NCBI GenBank assembly: GCA_934047225.1
Contig: OW204012.1
Location: forward strand, 7,378,001 to 7,442,000
Source: Ypsolopha sequella
Lineage: Eukaryota > Arthropoda > Insecta > Lepidoptera > Ypsolophidae
Direction: 5' to 3'
Length of the DNA stretch: 64,000 nt
This document shows, piece by piece, positions 31,060-42,052 of this stretch. The notes beneath the pieces were generated by a model. That model saw only the letters and a program-made list of their open reading frames with translations. It did not search any database and was not told the origin of the DNA. The stretch's first letter is position 1, and each line of letters starts with the position of its first letter. The translations under genes were made by a program, and so were the position numbers.

Positions 31060-32094
31060 CCGTCTATTAACGATATTTACTATGTAAACCTGCACGTGGT
31101 TCTGTATAAAACTTTCATGTCACCGTTTTTGTAGCTCTAGTACTATACTGCTATCTCTTTTGCATTAAACATTCATTCACATTAAATGCTACAGACCACA
31201 CATGGAATGTCAGCTAAAATAAATTCCAAATCCTGATAATTTCTACCCGAGTTAAGCGGTGACCACACTCATCGGCATAACGAGTTGAAAATAACGTTTT
31301 TTGAAACTAGTTTTTTTCCGAATATCCGATCGGTTAATATATTTTGATGTTAGAATTGATATTGGTTGCTTTTCTGGAGTAGATAGGGTTTTTCAGACAG
31401 TGCAGGTTTATTAGGTGATAATCGTGTATGGACTTGTTGTTTGTAATTAGCAATAATTGTTTGATTTAGAAACAAAGTTTGAGTAATTAATAGGTAATTC
31501 AAAGGAATATTATTTTTCACAATTTTCAGCCAATACTTTATTACATATTCATGCAAAAAACTAACGCCATAAAGTGAATGTTATTAGTACGACAAAGTGG
31601 GATGCACTTTTGCCTAGTGTTTCATGATACCAATTTCAGTTCAAGTTCTTTATTTACTTGAAATTTATTGCAGCTAAAAATATTATATTGTCAATTTTAT
31701 CGCAATAAAAAAAAATAGGTCCTAAACTTAAACGTTCTAGGATGATCTGTTAAAACAATAACATGAAAGTTAAACAAAAAAAGTATATTTTTCAAAAAAA
31801 TACTTTTTTATTAGTTTATACGGGTGTTTCTTTTCTGTGTATTTCATGAAATACACGGAAAATTATAATCAGTTTCTGGTATATACATTTTGACTATATA
31901 ATGTAGGGATTTGATTTGGAAAACATGTTTTGATAAACTTTCCTCGATAGAAATAATTGTTGAAATGAGGTCTTCTAACACACTTTTTCTCGTCGTTTAA
32001 CGAGTAGCAACCATGTACAGAACTCAAACATATTTTATTAGATGGGTTTAAACAATATCTAGATTTTTGATTTTGGAATTTTTCCTAGCTAGTT
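31060..32094. other. No recognised feature
   Basis: AT-rich spacer. A small hairpin 'gtgtatttcatgaaatacac' lies at 31837-31856. No gene seen. Confidence 0.35.
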
Positions 32095-32235
32095 TATTTT
32101 TTTAGTAAAAATATAAAACCAACTTTTTTTTCCTTTGCCCGGAATCCGCCCCTCTCGCACTCTGTCCAATATTTCGCTTGGAGTGACAGTGACAAAAATA
32201 AAATTCGCATAGCCTCTTAATGCCTCGCCTGCTTT
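32095..32235. mobile_element. Fragment of the TTAAGGCG family
   Basis: 'ggaatccgcccctctcgcactctg' and 'gcttggagtgacagtga' match the inverse of the 2200-2603 copy. 'cctcttaatgcctc' may be the decayed TTAA end. Confidence 0.4.
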
Positions 32236-32622
32236 CACTCTCCCACTTTACGAGCGAGCGCTCTTCATCGATCGATGCTACATAAGGCGCGGTGGTAGCC
32301 AAGCGTAAACACATTCTCAATATTTAAAAAATAACCGTTGAGGTCAATTCGCATTATGAACCCGGCTTTACAACGAATAATTTCACGAATAAAATTCGGA
32401 TGCTTTTGAACTAATTACGCTAAAACATTTAGGAAATTCGCGATGGAATCTTTTAGACAATTTCAGTTATTTACTCCGCTTGTTACTGTTTGAACGCTCT
32501 AGAAATTATAGTGACAGCTTAGTATTTTGATACGAATTCTGTATTTTTTTGGCGCGTTTTAAAATTATCCCACGATCTGTAAAATAAATCATCCGATAGT
32601 CTTTTTTTTTGGCAAATACAAA

Positions 32623-32841
32623 ATGCGTTCGATTTTCAAACTTGTTCGTTGGATAATAACCATAGGCATGGTTTTTTTATTTCTATATTTATGGAAATTA
32701 CCTACTTATTTTTCGGTTATTTCACCACGACATGAAATTTCAGTTATACTTGACCATGCGTTATTTTGCACCAAGCGTTCGACAGTGCTAAAATCTATGC
32801 CATATGAAATCTCATGGGGTGTATTTTATTTAATTATATAG
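32623..32841 (+). other. 72-codon open frame with hydrophobic N-terminus, unassigned
   Basis: Starts with ATG and encodes one strongly hydrophobic stretch at residues 9-22 (IITIGMVFLFLYLW), otherwise unremarkable. No neighbouring exon, splice pattern or homologue recognised. AT-rich DNA readily produces hydrophobic frames, so chance is the default explanation. Confidence 0.12.
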
Positions 32842-33089
32842 CAGTTTAATTCAAATTCAGCGTGAATATTATGTGTTATACGTCTTTAAAAAAATATTGA
32901 TATGAAAAAAATAAAAGTTGTTTTGCAACATTTTTTTCAAAAGCATTAACAATTATGAATCTAATGCCATATAAAAGCCTTAAGAAAGTTGTACTTTATT
33001 TCACTTAGTTTAAATTCTAAGCGAAAATTGTATTTTTGATTAAAACAAATATTTATTTGAAATGAAAGAGTAATAAACAAAACGGACGA

Positions 33090-33335
33090 TTGGCTTCTGT
33101 CAATTTTGACAACCCTGTCAAAAAATGTATGGAAAGTTTTTCATCTGTCAATTTTGACACGTCCAAAAATGCAAGAAAAACTTATCACTTGTCAATTTTG
33201 ACATCAGTCAAAAAACCTGAAATATTTATCATCTGTTAATTTTAACATCTGTCTAAAAAGTAATTCAAAATGTCATCTGTCAAATTTGATATCTGTCACT
33301 TTGACATTTGTCACTGTGTCTCCGTCAAAAAACAA
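33090..33335. repeat. Cluster of TGTCAAnnTTGACA palindromes
   Basis: The motif TGTCAATTTTGACA or a close variant occurs near 33098, 33146, 33197 and, diverged, near 33233 and 33277, spaced about 45-50 bp, each followed by a 'cgtcaaaaa'-like word. This looks like a decayed short tandem array. Confidence 0.6.
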
Positions 33336-33468
33336 CTACAGAAAACAATGAGTCTCAGTAGATACATTTTTAATCTAGCTTGAACTTGTGATTAGAAGTA
33401 AGTGCCACGGGCACTATTTTGATTCCTTCTTACAACGAACTACTTCGAGGGCAAAAGCTTGTTCTAAC

Positions 33469-33894
33469 TTAAGGCGATATGTGAAAGTTTTAGCGTCCCT
33501 TTTACTCCATATGCGAAAAACTCCTCAGTGCGAGAGGGAGGGATTCGAGGAAAAGTTGCAAAATGTCGGTTTTTTATTAATATAAAATGTACTAACGTTA
33601 CTAACAAAATTTTGTTTAATCAGGTCTTAGATACTGTAACAACTAATCTAATAAAATATAGTTGCAGCCCATATGTCATTCCAAATTGTCAAATGAGGAG
33701 AATTCGTGTCGAGAAAGACCTAATTTCAATGAATATTTGTATCGAGCCGAATTTCTCCAATCGCGTTTCTGTTTTAGTGGATCCCTAGAAAAAGGTTCCG
33801 AAAACAATATACTATGTTATCAAAATAATAAATCATTTACTGAAGTAAATATGCAAGTTCTAAAAGTGTCGATTTTTTTACCGTAGCGCCTTAA
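33469..33894. mobile_element. TTAA-flanked MITE (TTAAGGCG family)
   Basis: Starts TTAAGGCGATATG and ends CGTAGCGCCTTAA. Its body matches the partial copy at 1-357 ('gtcattccaa.ttgtcaaa', 'cgagcc.a.tttctccaa'), which defines a second body type within the family. Overlapping small frames are repeat-borne. Confidence 0.75.
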
Positions 33895-34244
33895 ATCCGT
33901 GATTAAAATTCGAGTATCTGTTTTACTTTAGGTAAATTAATTTCTTGGAACATACTTTGTAAGTTAGATCGTAAATTTGTTTTAAACGACTATCACTAAA
34001 TTAAAAGTTCCGATTTCTGGGAATCCAAGCTCAAACAAGATATTAAAACTTGGACAAAAATTATATTTTGGCAATTAATCATTTCGATTCCAAGTACTGG
34101 AATTTGAATACAGTGAAGTTTCTTAGTTGAAAGAAACCTATTTATAGTTTAACGGTTCCCTTCTTTTATTTATGTGCAAAGTTTTACCACAGACATAGAA
34201 ATATACAGTATATTCTTGGCTATTAGTTTTGTTACCAAGAAGCT

Positions 34245-34530
34245 TATAACATGTACTGGAGAGTGGCAAAAAACCAGGAGGCCCACCATGCCTGGGACCG
34301 ATGGATGGCGGTATATCCATCCCTAACAGCCGGGGCTTATATGGAACAGACTGGTGACGGCAGCGGCGTCACAGGTGCGAGGGCTCCGGCACCGCGCTCA
34401 CTAACCCGCCTGCCCAGCGTGTGTGAGTATGGGCAATTCTTCCCGGATGACCGCCGGGAGTGTCAAAGTCCTGGAAAGGCTTATGTCCAGCAGCGGACGA
34501 ACTGGGCTGATGGATGATGGATGATGATGT
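34245..34530 (+). mobile_element. RTE-type LINE 3' end (type 2), copy 1 of 3
   Basis: The 88-codon frame 34251-34517 ends KAYVQQRTNWADG, the same C-terminal signature as the RTE fragment at 28713, then 'gatggatgatggatgatgatg'. It shares 'ggcggtatatccatccctaa' and 'gtgtgtgagtatgggcaatt' with the minus-strand copies at 36625 and 42744. Confidence 0.6.
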
Positions 34531-34854
34531 ATGAGACTGGATCGCTATTATTCACCTAACATGACCAAGAAAAAAAAAATGGCGGCGCCAAAATACTTGA
34601 CCTTCAAATTCTTTACATTTCAAGAGTAGAGTCATAGATAAGTTTCATGAGGTATATAATATAAAGGACATTTATTTTATCGTGCGGCTTTTTATGGAGG
34701 TGAGCGCTTCAGTCTTGTTATAAACTTTTTAAATTTCACCCTTATGTTGTGAATATTCCGTTTATTGGAACGCACCATACAAAACCTTCGTTTGTTATCC
34801 GTATAAGGTACAGCTGAGATTTGGATCTCCCTGCAAGTGTCCTTTATTTATTTT

Positions 34855-35240
34855 CAATGCAAGTGCTCGTAAAGGCCCACTTTTTATGCATCAAAACCTA
34901 ACCGAAAGTCGATTATCTTGCCCTAGGGCTTTATAATTATTATTTTTTTAATTTTACTTACAATCGTTGGCTAATCTGCAGCCTTTCCTGTGTACCATAA
35001 ATGTTATACTTTTTTTCCACTGTTTAACGGCTCTGGATACAGTTCTTTTGAGCTAATCATACTTTAAAGTTCACAAGATTATATTTGTTCTACTTCCTCA
35101 CACTATGCATTGAAAAACGTAGTATGATACACGGGCGTAAGAGCAATAAATTACTCGGTTACGTTTAAAACACTCTCTACGCTCGTGTTTTAAATCGTCT
35201 TCGTAATTTATTCCTTTTCGCCTTTGTAACATAAACTACT
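34855..35240 (+). mobile_element. AATGCAAGTGCTCG family repeat, copy 4 of 5
   Basis: Start 'caatgcaagtgctcgtaaag', end 'taacataaactactatt', same internal foldback as the other copies. Confidence 0.7.
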
Positions 35241-35392
35241 ATTATTACCCAGATCCGTTTATCAATCTATTAAAATAGGATATAAAATAATACCCTAATT
35301 GATGTATCAACGCCAAGACCAAACTGCTGGACCTTCGAGCATGAATTTTGGACTGTATTTGGTTCCTTGTATGACGTCGACACCATCTAAGG

Positions 35393-35822
35393 CGGGGGTT
35401 CTTAAACTTTTAATAGTCGCGGACCCCTTGCACAATTTTTAAAACTGATGGACCCCTTCCAAACCTAATTACAAAGAAAGCAATTACTAGTTTTTCATAT
35501 ATAAAAAAAATAATTAACTAGTAATGTTTAAACTTACATTCCTATTGAATCGTGCACGAACAATCACGAAAAGCAATATTTACTTCCACTTGTCACGGAA
35601 AAGTAACAAAGGTTTGTTTGTTAAGTTTTTTGTATTGTGTATGTTATATAGCCTAACGTTTTGTTCATATTGATAGTATCAATACATATTTTAATTTTTA
35701 CTTGCGCGGTAAAGACACAATAGCGCTGTACGGCGTTCGGTATCAGACATCATGCCACGGACCCCCAGCACTCACGCTACGGACCCATTGGGGGTCCATG
35801 GACCCCAGTTTAAGAAACCCTG
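35393..35822. mobile_element. hAT-like MITE with perfect 8-bp duplication
   Basis: The left end CGGGGGTTCTTAAACT and right end AGTTTAAGAAACCCTG are inverted repeats. Identical flanks ATCTAAGG sit at 35385-35392 and 35823-35830. 430 bp. The 'ggacccc' words at both sides extend the inverted ends. No transposase. Confidence 0.8.
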
Positions 35823-35830
35823 ATCTAAGG

Positions 35831-36620
35831 TATTTTAGCAAATTCCCAAGTGATCGAGAAAATCGTGAGCAACGCTGCACGTATTTTTTAAACATTTGTA
35901 TTTTCTAAACTGTTTGTGCTCTCGCGAAAACGACCAATAGTATTGAGATTAAGTATAGTTTATTTTCCATGGTTTGCTTCCTGTCAGGCCCTACCATCAG
36001 ATAGCAACATTATTTTAGTTTGTAGGCGGCGGTCAGTTCTGTAATATATATTTAATTGCGACGCCCTGAGTACGCCCACTTGGTTTTTGGTGCAGCTATT
36101 TTTTTGGGACACAGAAAACGAGAGAGTCTTGTTTTAGCAATCATTTAGAGAACAACCGTTTTTGGGGTTATATGACTATTTTATACTTGTTTGTACAACA
36201 AAGAAAAGCAATTCATAGATAACACCAGTTCAGGTATTATATAAGGTTCTTCAAAGGAGCCCGAACGTAGGTTAAGGTTTGAAAAGTGAAAGACCAAAAC
36301 AAATAAAATTTTAATTGATTTATGGAACAACTAAAAATGTATATCCTGCATTTACTCGAAGTTTGAAGTACAAAAAATGTGAAACTGTTATAAAATCTAC
36401 TGGCATTGTAATCTGTAGTTGCGTTAAAAAAGGACACAACATCACGATACATTCACCGAGGGGATTTTAGAGGTTTCGAACTATCATTCAAAAAGTCAAC
36501 ACCCGTACATCAACGTTCCATCGACGATTTATACGTACCAAAGTTACATGAGCGAGCCTATAGATACGAATATAACTAGCTATTTTTAATCTAAATCCAT
36601 ATAGAAATAAACTCAATATA
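35831..36620. other. Mostly unassigned
   Basis: AT-rich. 36497-36560 (gtacatcaacgttcc.tcgacgatttatacgta) resembles the body of the SINE family at 22437. No gene seen. Confidence 0.35.
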
Positions 36621-36624
36621 TTTG

Positions 36625-36925
36625 CAATACCATCCATCCATCAGCCTAGTTCGTCTACTGCTGGACATAAACCTTTCCACGACTTTGCCATTCCCGGCGG
36701 TCATCCTGGAAGGATTGCCCATACTCACACACGCTGGGCAGGTGGGTTGGTGAGCGCGGTGCTGGAACCCTCTCACCAGTGACGCCGCTGCCCATCACCA
36801 GTCTGTTCCATATAAGGCCCGGCTATTAGGGATGGATATACCGCCATCCATCGGTCCCAGGCATGGTGGGCCTCCTGGTTTTTTGCCTGTGAGCTGTTCT
36901 CTTACTCTCCCCCGAATTACTTCGA
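36625..36925 (-). mobile_element. RTE-type LINE 3' end (type 2), copy 2 of 3
   Basis: Minus-strand copy of 34245-34530, starting 'ccatccatccatcagcctag' and including 'ctgctggacataaacctttc' and 'ccatcggtcccaggcatggt'. It extends further 5' to 'gctgttctcttactctcccc', shared with 42744-43035. Confidence 0.65.
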
Positions 36926-37511
36926 GGGGGTCTCCAAGTAAGATGGTTATATATTTAAAATACCAAAAATTTTTATATCTAAAAAAAAAGAGTTTTGTCT
37001 ACTCCACACAGTCCCTGTTCTAACAGTTATTCCAAATGATCATTCCCACGTTTCGATTTCTGTCCGACCGCAAAGATCTGGAGTCCGTCCTTCTTTAAGG
37101 GTTAACTAATTACTAAGGTGAATTTAGGGTTCCGCCTCGGAAATACGAAACCCTTTAAAAAAATACCTTAAATTTCTGGCATGTGAATTTAGCTGTAAAT
37201 TGCCGAGAAATCAAAATTTAACGACTTTGGAAAATCAAAGACATTAGACATTTTAGACATTATTTTTAAATTATTTCTTACATTAAAAATAAAAAAGTAT
37301 TTTTTTACAAGAAAACCAAACTTTCCGTTTTTTTGTCACATTTTTCTGCAGTTGTCATTAGTTTCAAGCGCTAAATTACTTAATACACCTTTTTTCATCA
37401 CCCTCATTTTATTAAGAACAGGCTATACTTGAAACAAAAAAAGAATAAGTAACTATTTAAATAAATCAACAACTGAACTGATCGAGGATGGAGACAATTT
37501 CACTAAGACTT

Positions 37512-38356
37512 CTTGAAGAAAACACTCGTGTACACAGTTTTACTGTTATTTTTTATTTCCCCACGCCCAACTGGTTTCGAATAATAATTAACTTTCACGG
37601 GCTATTTAGATCTTGAAAACGCTAACAACGTGCTATGTTGTTAACGGAGTAAGCACTCTAAAAAGCCCGTGAAAATTAATTAAAATTCGAAACCGGTTGG
37701 GTGTATACAGGATGATTGGTAATTCGACCTATTCCTTGAAAGGGGTTATACTAGAGATAATTTCCAACGAATTAAGTCCTATCAACTAGGTGTCGAAAAT
37801 GAATGGTCTCCGAGCTACGTAACGAATGTTTTTGTATTATTTTTCAAACTTTCAGACTAATAACCAAAAATAAATAATTTAAAAATAACTATTCCTCTCT
37901 CAGCACTTCATTATTATATTTCTGATAAATGATAGATGAGTGATGATTTTTAAAAAAATACGTGCCCTGAATTCCCATAATCTCAGAATGAAAAGGTCTT
38001 AAGTGGAAAGAAAACCTTTTTTATTTTGTAATTTTTGAATTATCGACGTGTTTTACTTGAAAAAAAAATTATCATTTTCGACCCCTAGTTGATAGGCATT
38101 ATTTGTTGGAAATGATCCCTAGTATAACCCCTTTAAAGGAATAGGTCGAATTACCAATCACCCTGTATACACCCAACCGGTTTCGAATTTTCACGGGCTT
38201 TTTAGAGTGCTTACTCCGTTAACAACATAGCACGTAGTTAGCGTCTTCAAGACCTAAATAGCCCGTGAAAGTTAATTATTATTCGAAACCAGTTGGGTGT
38301 AGTGTGGGGAAATAAAAAATAATAGTGATACTGTGTACAAGACTGTTTTTATCAAG
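37512..38356. mobile_element. Foldback element with a second element in its loop
   Basis: Outer arms of about 190 bp: 'cttgaagaaaacactcgtgt', 'cccaactggtttcgaataat' and 'gtaagcactctaaaaagccc' pair with 'gggctttttagagtgcttac', 'attattcgaaaccagttggg' and 'tactgtgtacaagac'. The centre is occupied by 37707-38166. Confidence 0.75.
37707..38166. mobile_element. TA-flanked MITE ACAGGATGATTGG...CCAATCACCCTGT
   Basis: Inverted ends continue through 'aattcgacctattccttgaaa' and 'ttaaaggaataggtcgaatt', then 'ggttatactagagataattt'. TATA flanks both ends, as for Tc1/mariner-type insertion. 460 bp, non-coding. Confidence 0.75.
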
Positions 38357-38821
38357 ATGCTTTCCAAGTTTCACCAAGTGCCGACAATTGCAAGTATAAA
38401 TTATATTACTTAGACTATACGGCCAAAAACGAATATAACCGGACATGAAATAATGAAAAAAATAAGACTTGACTGAACGGGCTACTGTCCTTTGCCCATT
38501 CCAAGACGGAATAAAAAACGAATTAAAAAAACAACTGAACCCAGCGATATGTAAGTGCTACTCTCTCTTTACCAATTTTTTTGGTTTATTCAGAAATATG
38601 TTTATATGCCTATATCATTTAATTCTGACATCCAAATTGTTTACAGCCTAACTCTATTATAGGTTAGGTTAAAAATTTCAAGCATTTTGTATTGTTTTAG
38701 GAATTTGATATCAAAAAGGGTTAATATATGCATTTTTTCCTTTGTTTAAGTGAAGCTTATAGTTATTTCGGAAAATATAATACTTTATTAAAGTACTTTA
38801 AAGGATCTTACTGTGAATTTT
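38357..38821. other. No recognised feature
   Basis: 'ttcaccaagtgccgacaatt' near 38372 recurs at 52653 next to a similar foldback scrap. Otherwise unassigned, no gene. Confidence 0.35.
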
Positions 38822-39269
38822 TTAACGTCACTTTCACTCCCAAGCAGAAAAACGTGCAGTGCAAGAGGGACAGATTCAGGGCGAAAGAAAAAAGTTGTCT
38901 TTTAAAACAAATAGCTAGCAAAATTGCCTTCATTCAAGAGATATTGTGAAAAGCCATCTATGAAAATATGTTTTAATATAATAACATAATAATAAAAATA
39001 ATAACTTAAATTTAAATTTCCAAGATAAAAATGTCATTCATTCATTCATTCATTTGAGTTTTGTATACGATTCCTGTTTGTCAAACGAGGAAAAAAAGTG
39101 TGTTCAATAATCTTTTCTATCGTATGAAACTTTTTAATCGCGTCTCTTTTTAGTAGGAATTTGGAAAAAGGTTCCAAAAATGTTAGATATACTAATTTAT
39201 ATTCTTCTTGAAAAGAGTTACAGGACTCAAAAAACAAAAATTGCCAATTTTTTCGCGGTAGCGCCTTAA
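38822..39269. mobile_element. TTAA-flanked MITE, 2200-type subfamily
   Basis: Starts TTAACGTCACTTTCACTCCC and ends GGTAGCGCCTTAA, with 'gtgcagtgcaagagggacag' as in 2200-2603. An (ATTC)n run at 39031-39055 lies inside. The 73- and 63-codon frames are repeat-borne. Confidence 0.6.
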
Positions 39270-40329
39270 GGCTGTTGTAGCCACCAATGACCTTGAGTCG
39301 ACCTATGTCCGTACAAATATCGACAGAAACTATATTGAAATAATGTTTATATCAGCTAGCATTGCATTACGACGCCTTAATGATCATACTGAACTGTTTT
39401 CTCACGAAACCATACCCGTGTTATGGTAATGAGGGGTTTTCAAAGTCAAATTAAAAAAGAAAAAGTAGTACCGAACGACTCAATAGATGGCGCAGCCTGT
39501 ACTAAAAGTGTCAAAAAATGTCTTCCTGGCAACACTGGATTCTTTTGATTTTGACACTTCTTCTTTGCTTCTTTCTTTTTTATGGTCAATCCATGCCTCA
39601 AATGTATTATTGCTAAGATCCATTGTTCTTTCCGTAATTAGTTATACTGTGTGTTCCTATATTTTTACAATTAGCTACAACGCATGGGCTGACCATGTTG
39701 AAAGTTGAATGAAATACCAAGCTATTAACGTAAGTAATATAGATAGAAAACAACACAATATAAACACAACAAAATAGGAATGTTTTTGTGAAGGGTGTTG
39801 TTGGATTTAACAATTGAATTGACAATTTTTATCTTGCTGCCCACAGATTAAAAAATAATCTTTGCTTTTTGACACTTGAAAGCAGGGTAACGCCATCTGT
39901 GTTTACCTCTGAAAGCTTGATCAAGGTCAGTCTGGAAAACCGCTCATTATTCTACAGATATAGAATATAATTGTAAGAATAATTTGGTAGGTACTTACAG
40001 GTCCCGGCAGTAAATAATGCACATCGTATCGTAGCGTCATCTCTGTCGCACGAAGCACTAACAGTCCGGTGACAGAGACGGCGCTCTATGAATGAAAAGA
40101 ATTTCCTATCTATTGTAGGTAACTAATTGAATTGTGTAAAACACTAAAAACCCATTTCAGCAAAAATTTTGAAAAAATATTTGTGTAAAGAGTAGGAAAT
40201 TTTTATAACTTTATTATTAGTACCTACATAGATGACAGCCCTAGCGTTACGGTCGAGCGTAGGTAATTAAAATGTAGGTCAACCGGAGTAGGCCTTCTGT
40301 AAGTGGTTATTTTGTGCCTGCATGCCTTA
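39270..40329. repeat. Unassigned sequence with a 90-bp dispersed motif
   Basis: 39285-39375 (gagtcgacct.tgtccgtaca, tatattgaaataatgtttat, gcattgcattacgac) recurs in diverged form at 42425-42510 and, inverted, at 55190-55265. Near 40040-40085 'tctctgtcgcacgaag' pairs loosely with 'ggtgacagagacgg'. No gene seen. Confidence 0.45.
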
Positions 40330-40500
40330 AAAAAGCATGTATTTGTGCCCGAAGAACGGCGATAGGGCTCCCCACCCATCACGTTAGGTTGTAATAATCG
40401 TCGGTGAAACGCGTGTGTACCGAGTGTGGATCACTTACATTTCAGTTCACATACGGGTACACATCTGACACCCCCTTGGGAATTCATGTCGTGACTATAT
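40330..40500 (+). mobile_element. SINE body fragment
   Basis: 'tgcccgaagaacggcgatag', 'ataatcgtcggtgaaacgcg' and 'cattcatgtcgtgac'-type 3' end match 47398-47580 and the minus-strand copies at 22437 and 56330. The tRNA-like head is missing. Confidence 0.55.
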
Positions 40501-40502
40501 AT

Positions 40503-40747
40503 ACAAGGTGTCACAGAAAGATGTAACCAACCATATTTAAAGAGCTTATTCAGTCAATGGTATAGAACAACTTTCGCTATGGAGCCAAACCTGAAATCTC
40601 AAAAAAAAAATCTGCTCTTCCATACGTTTCAGCCGGGCAGTAATTTTTTTTTCGAGATACAATGTTTATTCCATAGTAAAAGTTGTTCTATACCATTGAC
40701 TGAATAAGCTCTTCAAATATGGTTACACCTTTTCTGTCACACCTTGT
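40503..40747. mobile_element. TA-flanked MITE ACAAGGTGTCACAG, copy 1
   Basis: Arms of about 75 bp (gagcttattcagtcaatggt, atagaacaacttt) pair with (aaagttgttctat, accattgactgaataagctc). Ends ACAAGGTGTCACAG and CTGTCACACCTTGT are flanked by TA. The second copy is at 40992-41257. Confidence 0.85.
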
Positions 40748-40819
40748 ATATATTTTTTTGTAATGCTTGTATATACCTACTTAATATATTTTAATAAATA
40801 TATATAGTATGCCTTAATT

Positions 40820-41295
40820 AGCTTTTTATTTATAATTACACAATACAACTTGAAATATATACAATAAATAAAAGAAAATTATAACTTGAAATATATTTCG
40901 GCCCTTAGTAGCCCTTAGAATACTTGACTGATGAGGGCCCACTAAGGGCCGAAATATATTTCAAGTTATAATTTTCTTTTATTTATTGTATACAACGTGT
41001 AACAGAAAGGTGTAACCATATTTGAAGAGCTTATTCAGTCAATGGTATAGAACAACTTTTACTATGGAGCCAACACTGAAATCTCAAAAAAAAAAATCCG
41101 CCCTTCCATACATTTCGGTCGAGCGGCATTGCATTTTTCTATGAAACACTTAATTTTTTTTTTCTAGTTACAGGGTTTTTTCCATAGTAAAAGTTGTTCT
41201 ATACCATTGACTGAATAAGCTCTTCAAATATGGTTACACCTTTCTGTTACACGTTGTATATTTCAAGTTATATTGTGTAATTATAAATAAAAAGC
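40820..41295. mobile_element. Foldback element carrying a nested MITE
   Basis: Outer ends AGCTTTTTATTTATAATTAC and GTAATTATAAATAAAAAGCT are perfect inverted repeats. 'cttaat' flanks both sides. Inside, 'gaaaattataacttgaaata' with 'atttcggcccttag' pairs with 'ctaagggccgaaat' and 'tatttcaagttataattttc'. The 40992-41257 MITE sits in the right half. Confidence 0.75.
40992..41257. mobile_element. TA-flanked MITE ACAACGTGTAACAG, copy 2 (nested)
   Basis: Nearly identical arms to 40503-40747. The ends carry compensating changes on both sides (ACAACGTGTAACAG and CTGTTACACGTTGT), so the two termini changed together. Flanked by TA inside the 40820-41295 foldback. Confidence 0.85.
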
Positions 41296-41321
41296 TACTT
41301 AATATATTATATATAACAAAG

Positions 41322-41420
41322 CGAAGAAGGTCCAGTTCAAAGCACTCAGAATTGTTGGAGTACAGTATATCTGCCTACCCCTCCGACAGACAGGCGTGAG
41401 TATATGTATTTGTTAATACA
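41322..41420 (+). repeat. Dispersed repeat fragment (family of 5100-5210)
   Basis: 'ctgcctacccctccgacaga' and 'aggcgtgagtatatgtattt' match the 3' part of 5100-5210. 'caaagcactcagaattgttgg' precedes it. Confidence 0.4.
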
Positions 41421-41770
41421 GGGTTGCAAAAACCAAATTGGCAGCCGTTAACACGGCAGTAAGTGGACACCCTAATTGATGTCAAAAATTCAGATACAAG
41501 CAAAAATGACAGACTGGCCAACTGAATGCTTTTCTTATTGCAAGACTATGGTTTTCATCTGACATTGCTTGTATACATATGGTCACAAAGTTATTGAAAT
41601 AAAACGATTGAGCGCCGCGCATTTAGACTCGTTAGCGATGAATCGGTAATGAATGTTGAATATCAAAGCCTAGAAAAACAGTAGGCTGTATTTTGGAGAT
41701 TGTTTGCGCAGGAATTACACGATCTAACTTTCCTGTCTACCATAGAAAAACCAGCAGGCGTAGCATACGC

Positions 41771-41909
41771 TGTTACTACAAAACGGTGTTTAGCTTTAGA
41801 CAGTGTTTAAATCTGTTGCTGTCACTTTTTTACGATATGAAAGAAAAGGCGACAACAACAGATTTAAACACTGTCTAAAGTTAAACATCGTTTTGTACGA
41901 GTAGTAACA
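41771..41909. repeat. Foldback 1 of an adjacent pair
   Basis: 'tgttactac', 'gtgtttagctttagacagtg' and 'tttaaatctgttg' pair with 'caacagatttaaa', 'cactgtctaaagttaaacat' and 'gtagtaaca'. The arms are about 55 bp. Confidence 0.75.
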
Positions 41910-41914
41910 CAGAA

Positions 41915-42052
41915 AGTGTTTAATCGCGTGCGACGCCACTAGTTGAATCACAAGTGCGAGGAGCGTGACGGTACTGTTTAATTGCAAAAACATCGTGTCG
42001 TGCTCCTCGCACTTGAGATTCAACTAAGTTGCGTCGCGCGTGATTAAACACT
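41915..42052. repeat. Foldback 2 of an adjacent pair
   Basis: 'agtgtttaatcgcgtgcgac', 'agttgaatcacaagtgcgag' and 'gagcgtgac' pair with 'gtcgtgctc', 'ctcgcacttgagattcaact' and 'gcgtcgcgcgtgattaaaca'. The arms are about 58 bp. Only five bases separate it from foldback 1, with a different sequence. Confidence 0.75.

Noticed and set aside
32623..32841. Short membrane protein
   Set aside because: A single hydrophobic stretch in AT-rich DNA is expected by chance. No promoter, exon partner or homology is visible. Listed only at very low confidence.
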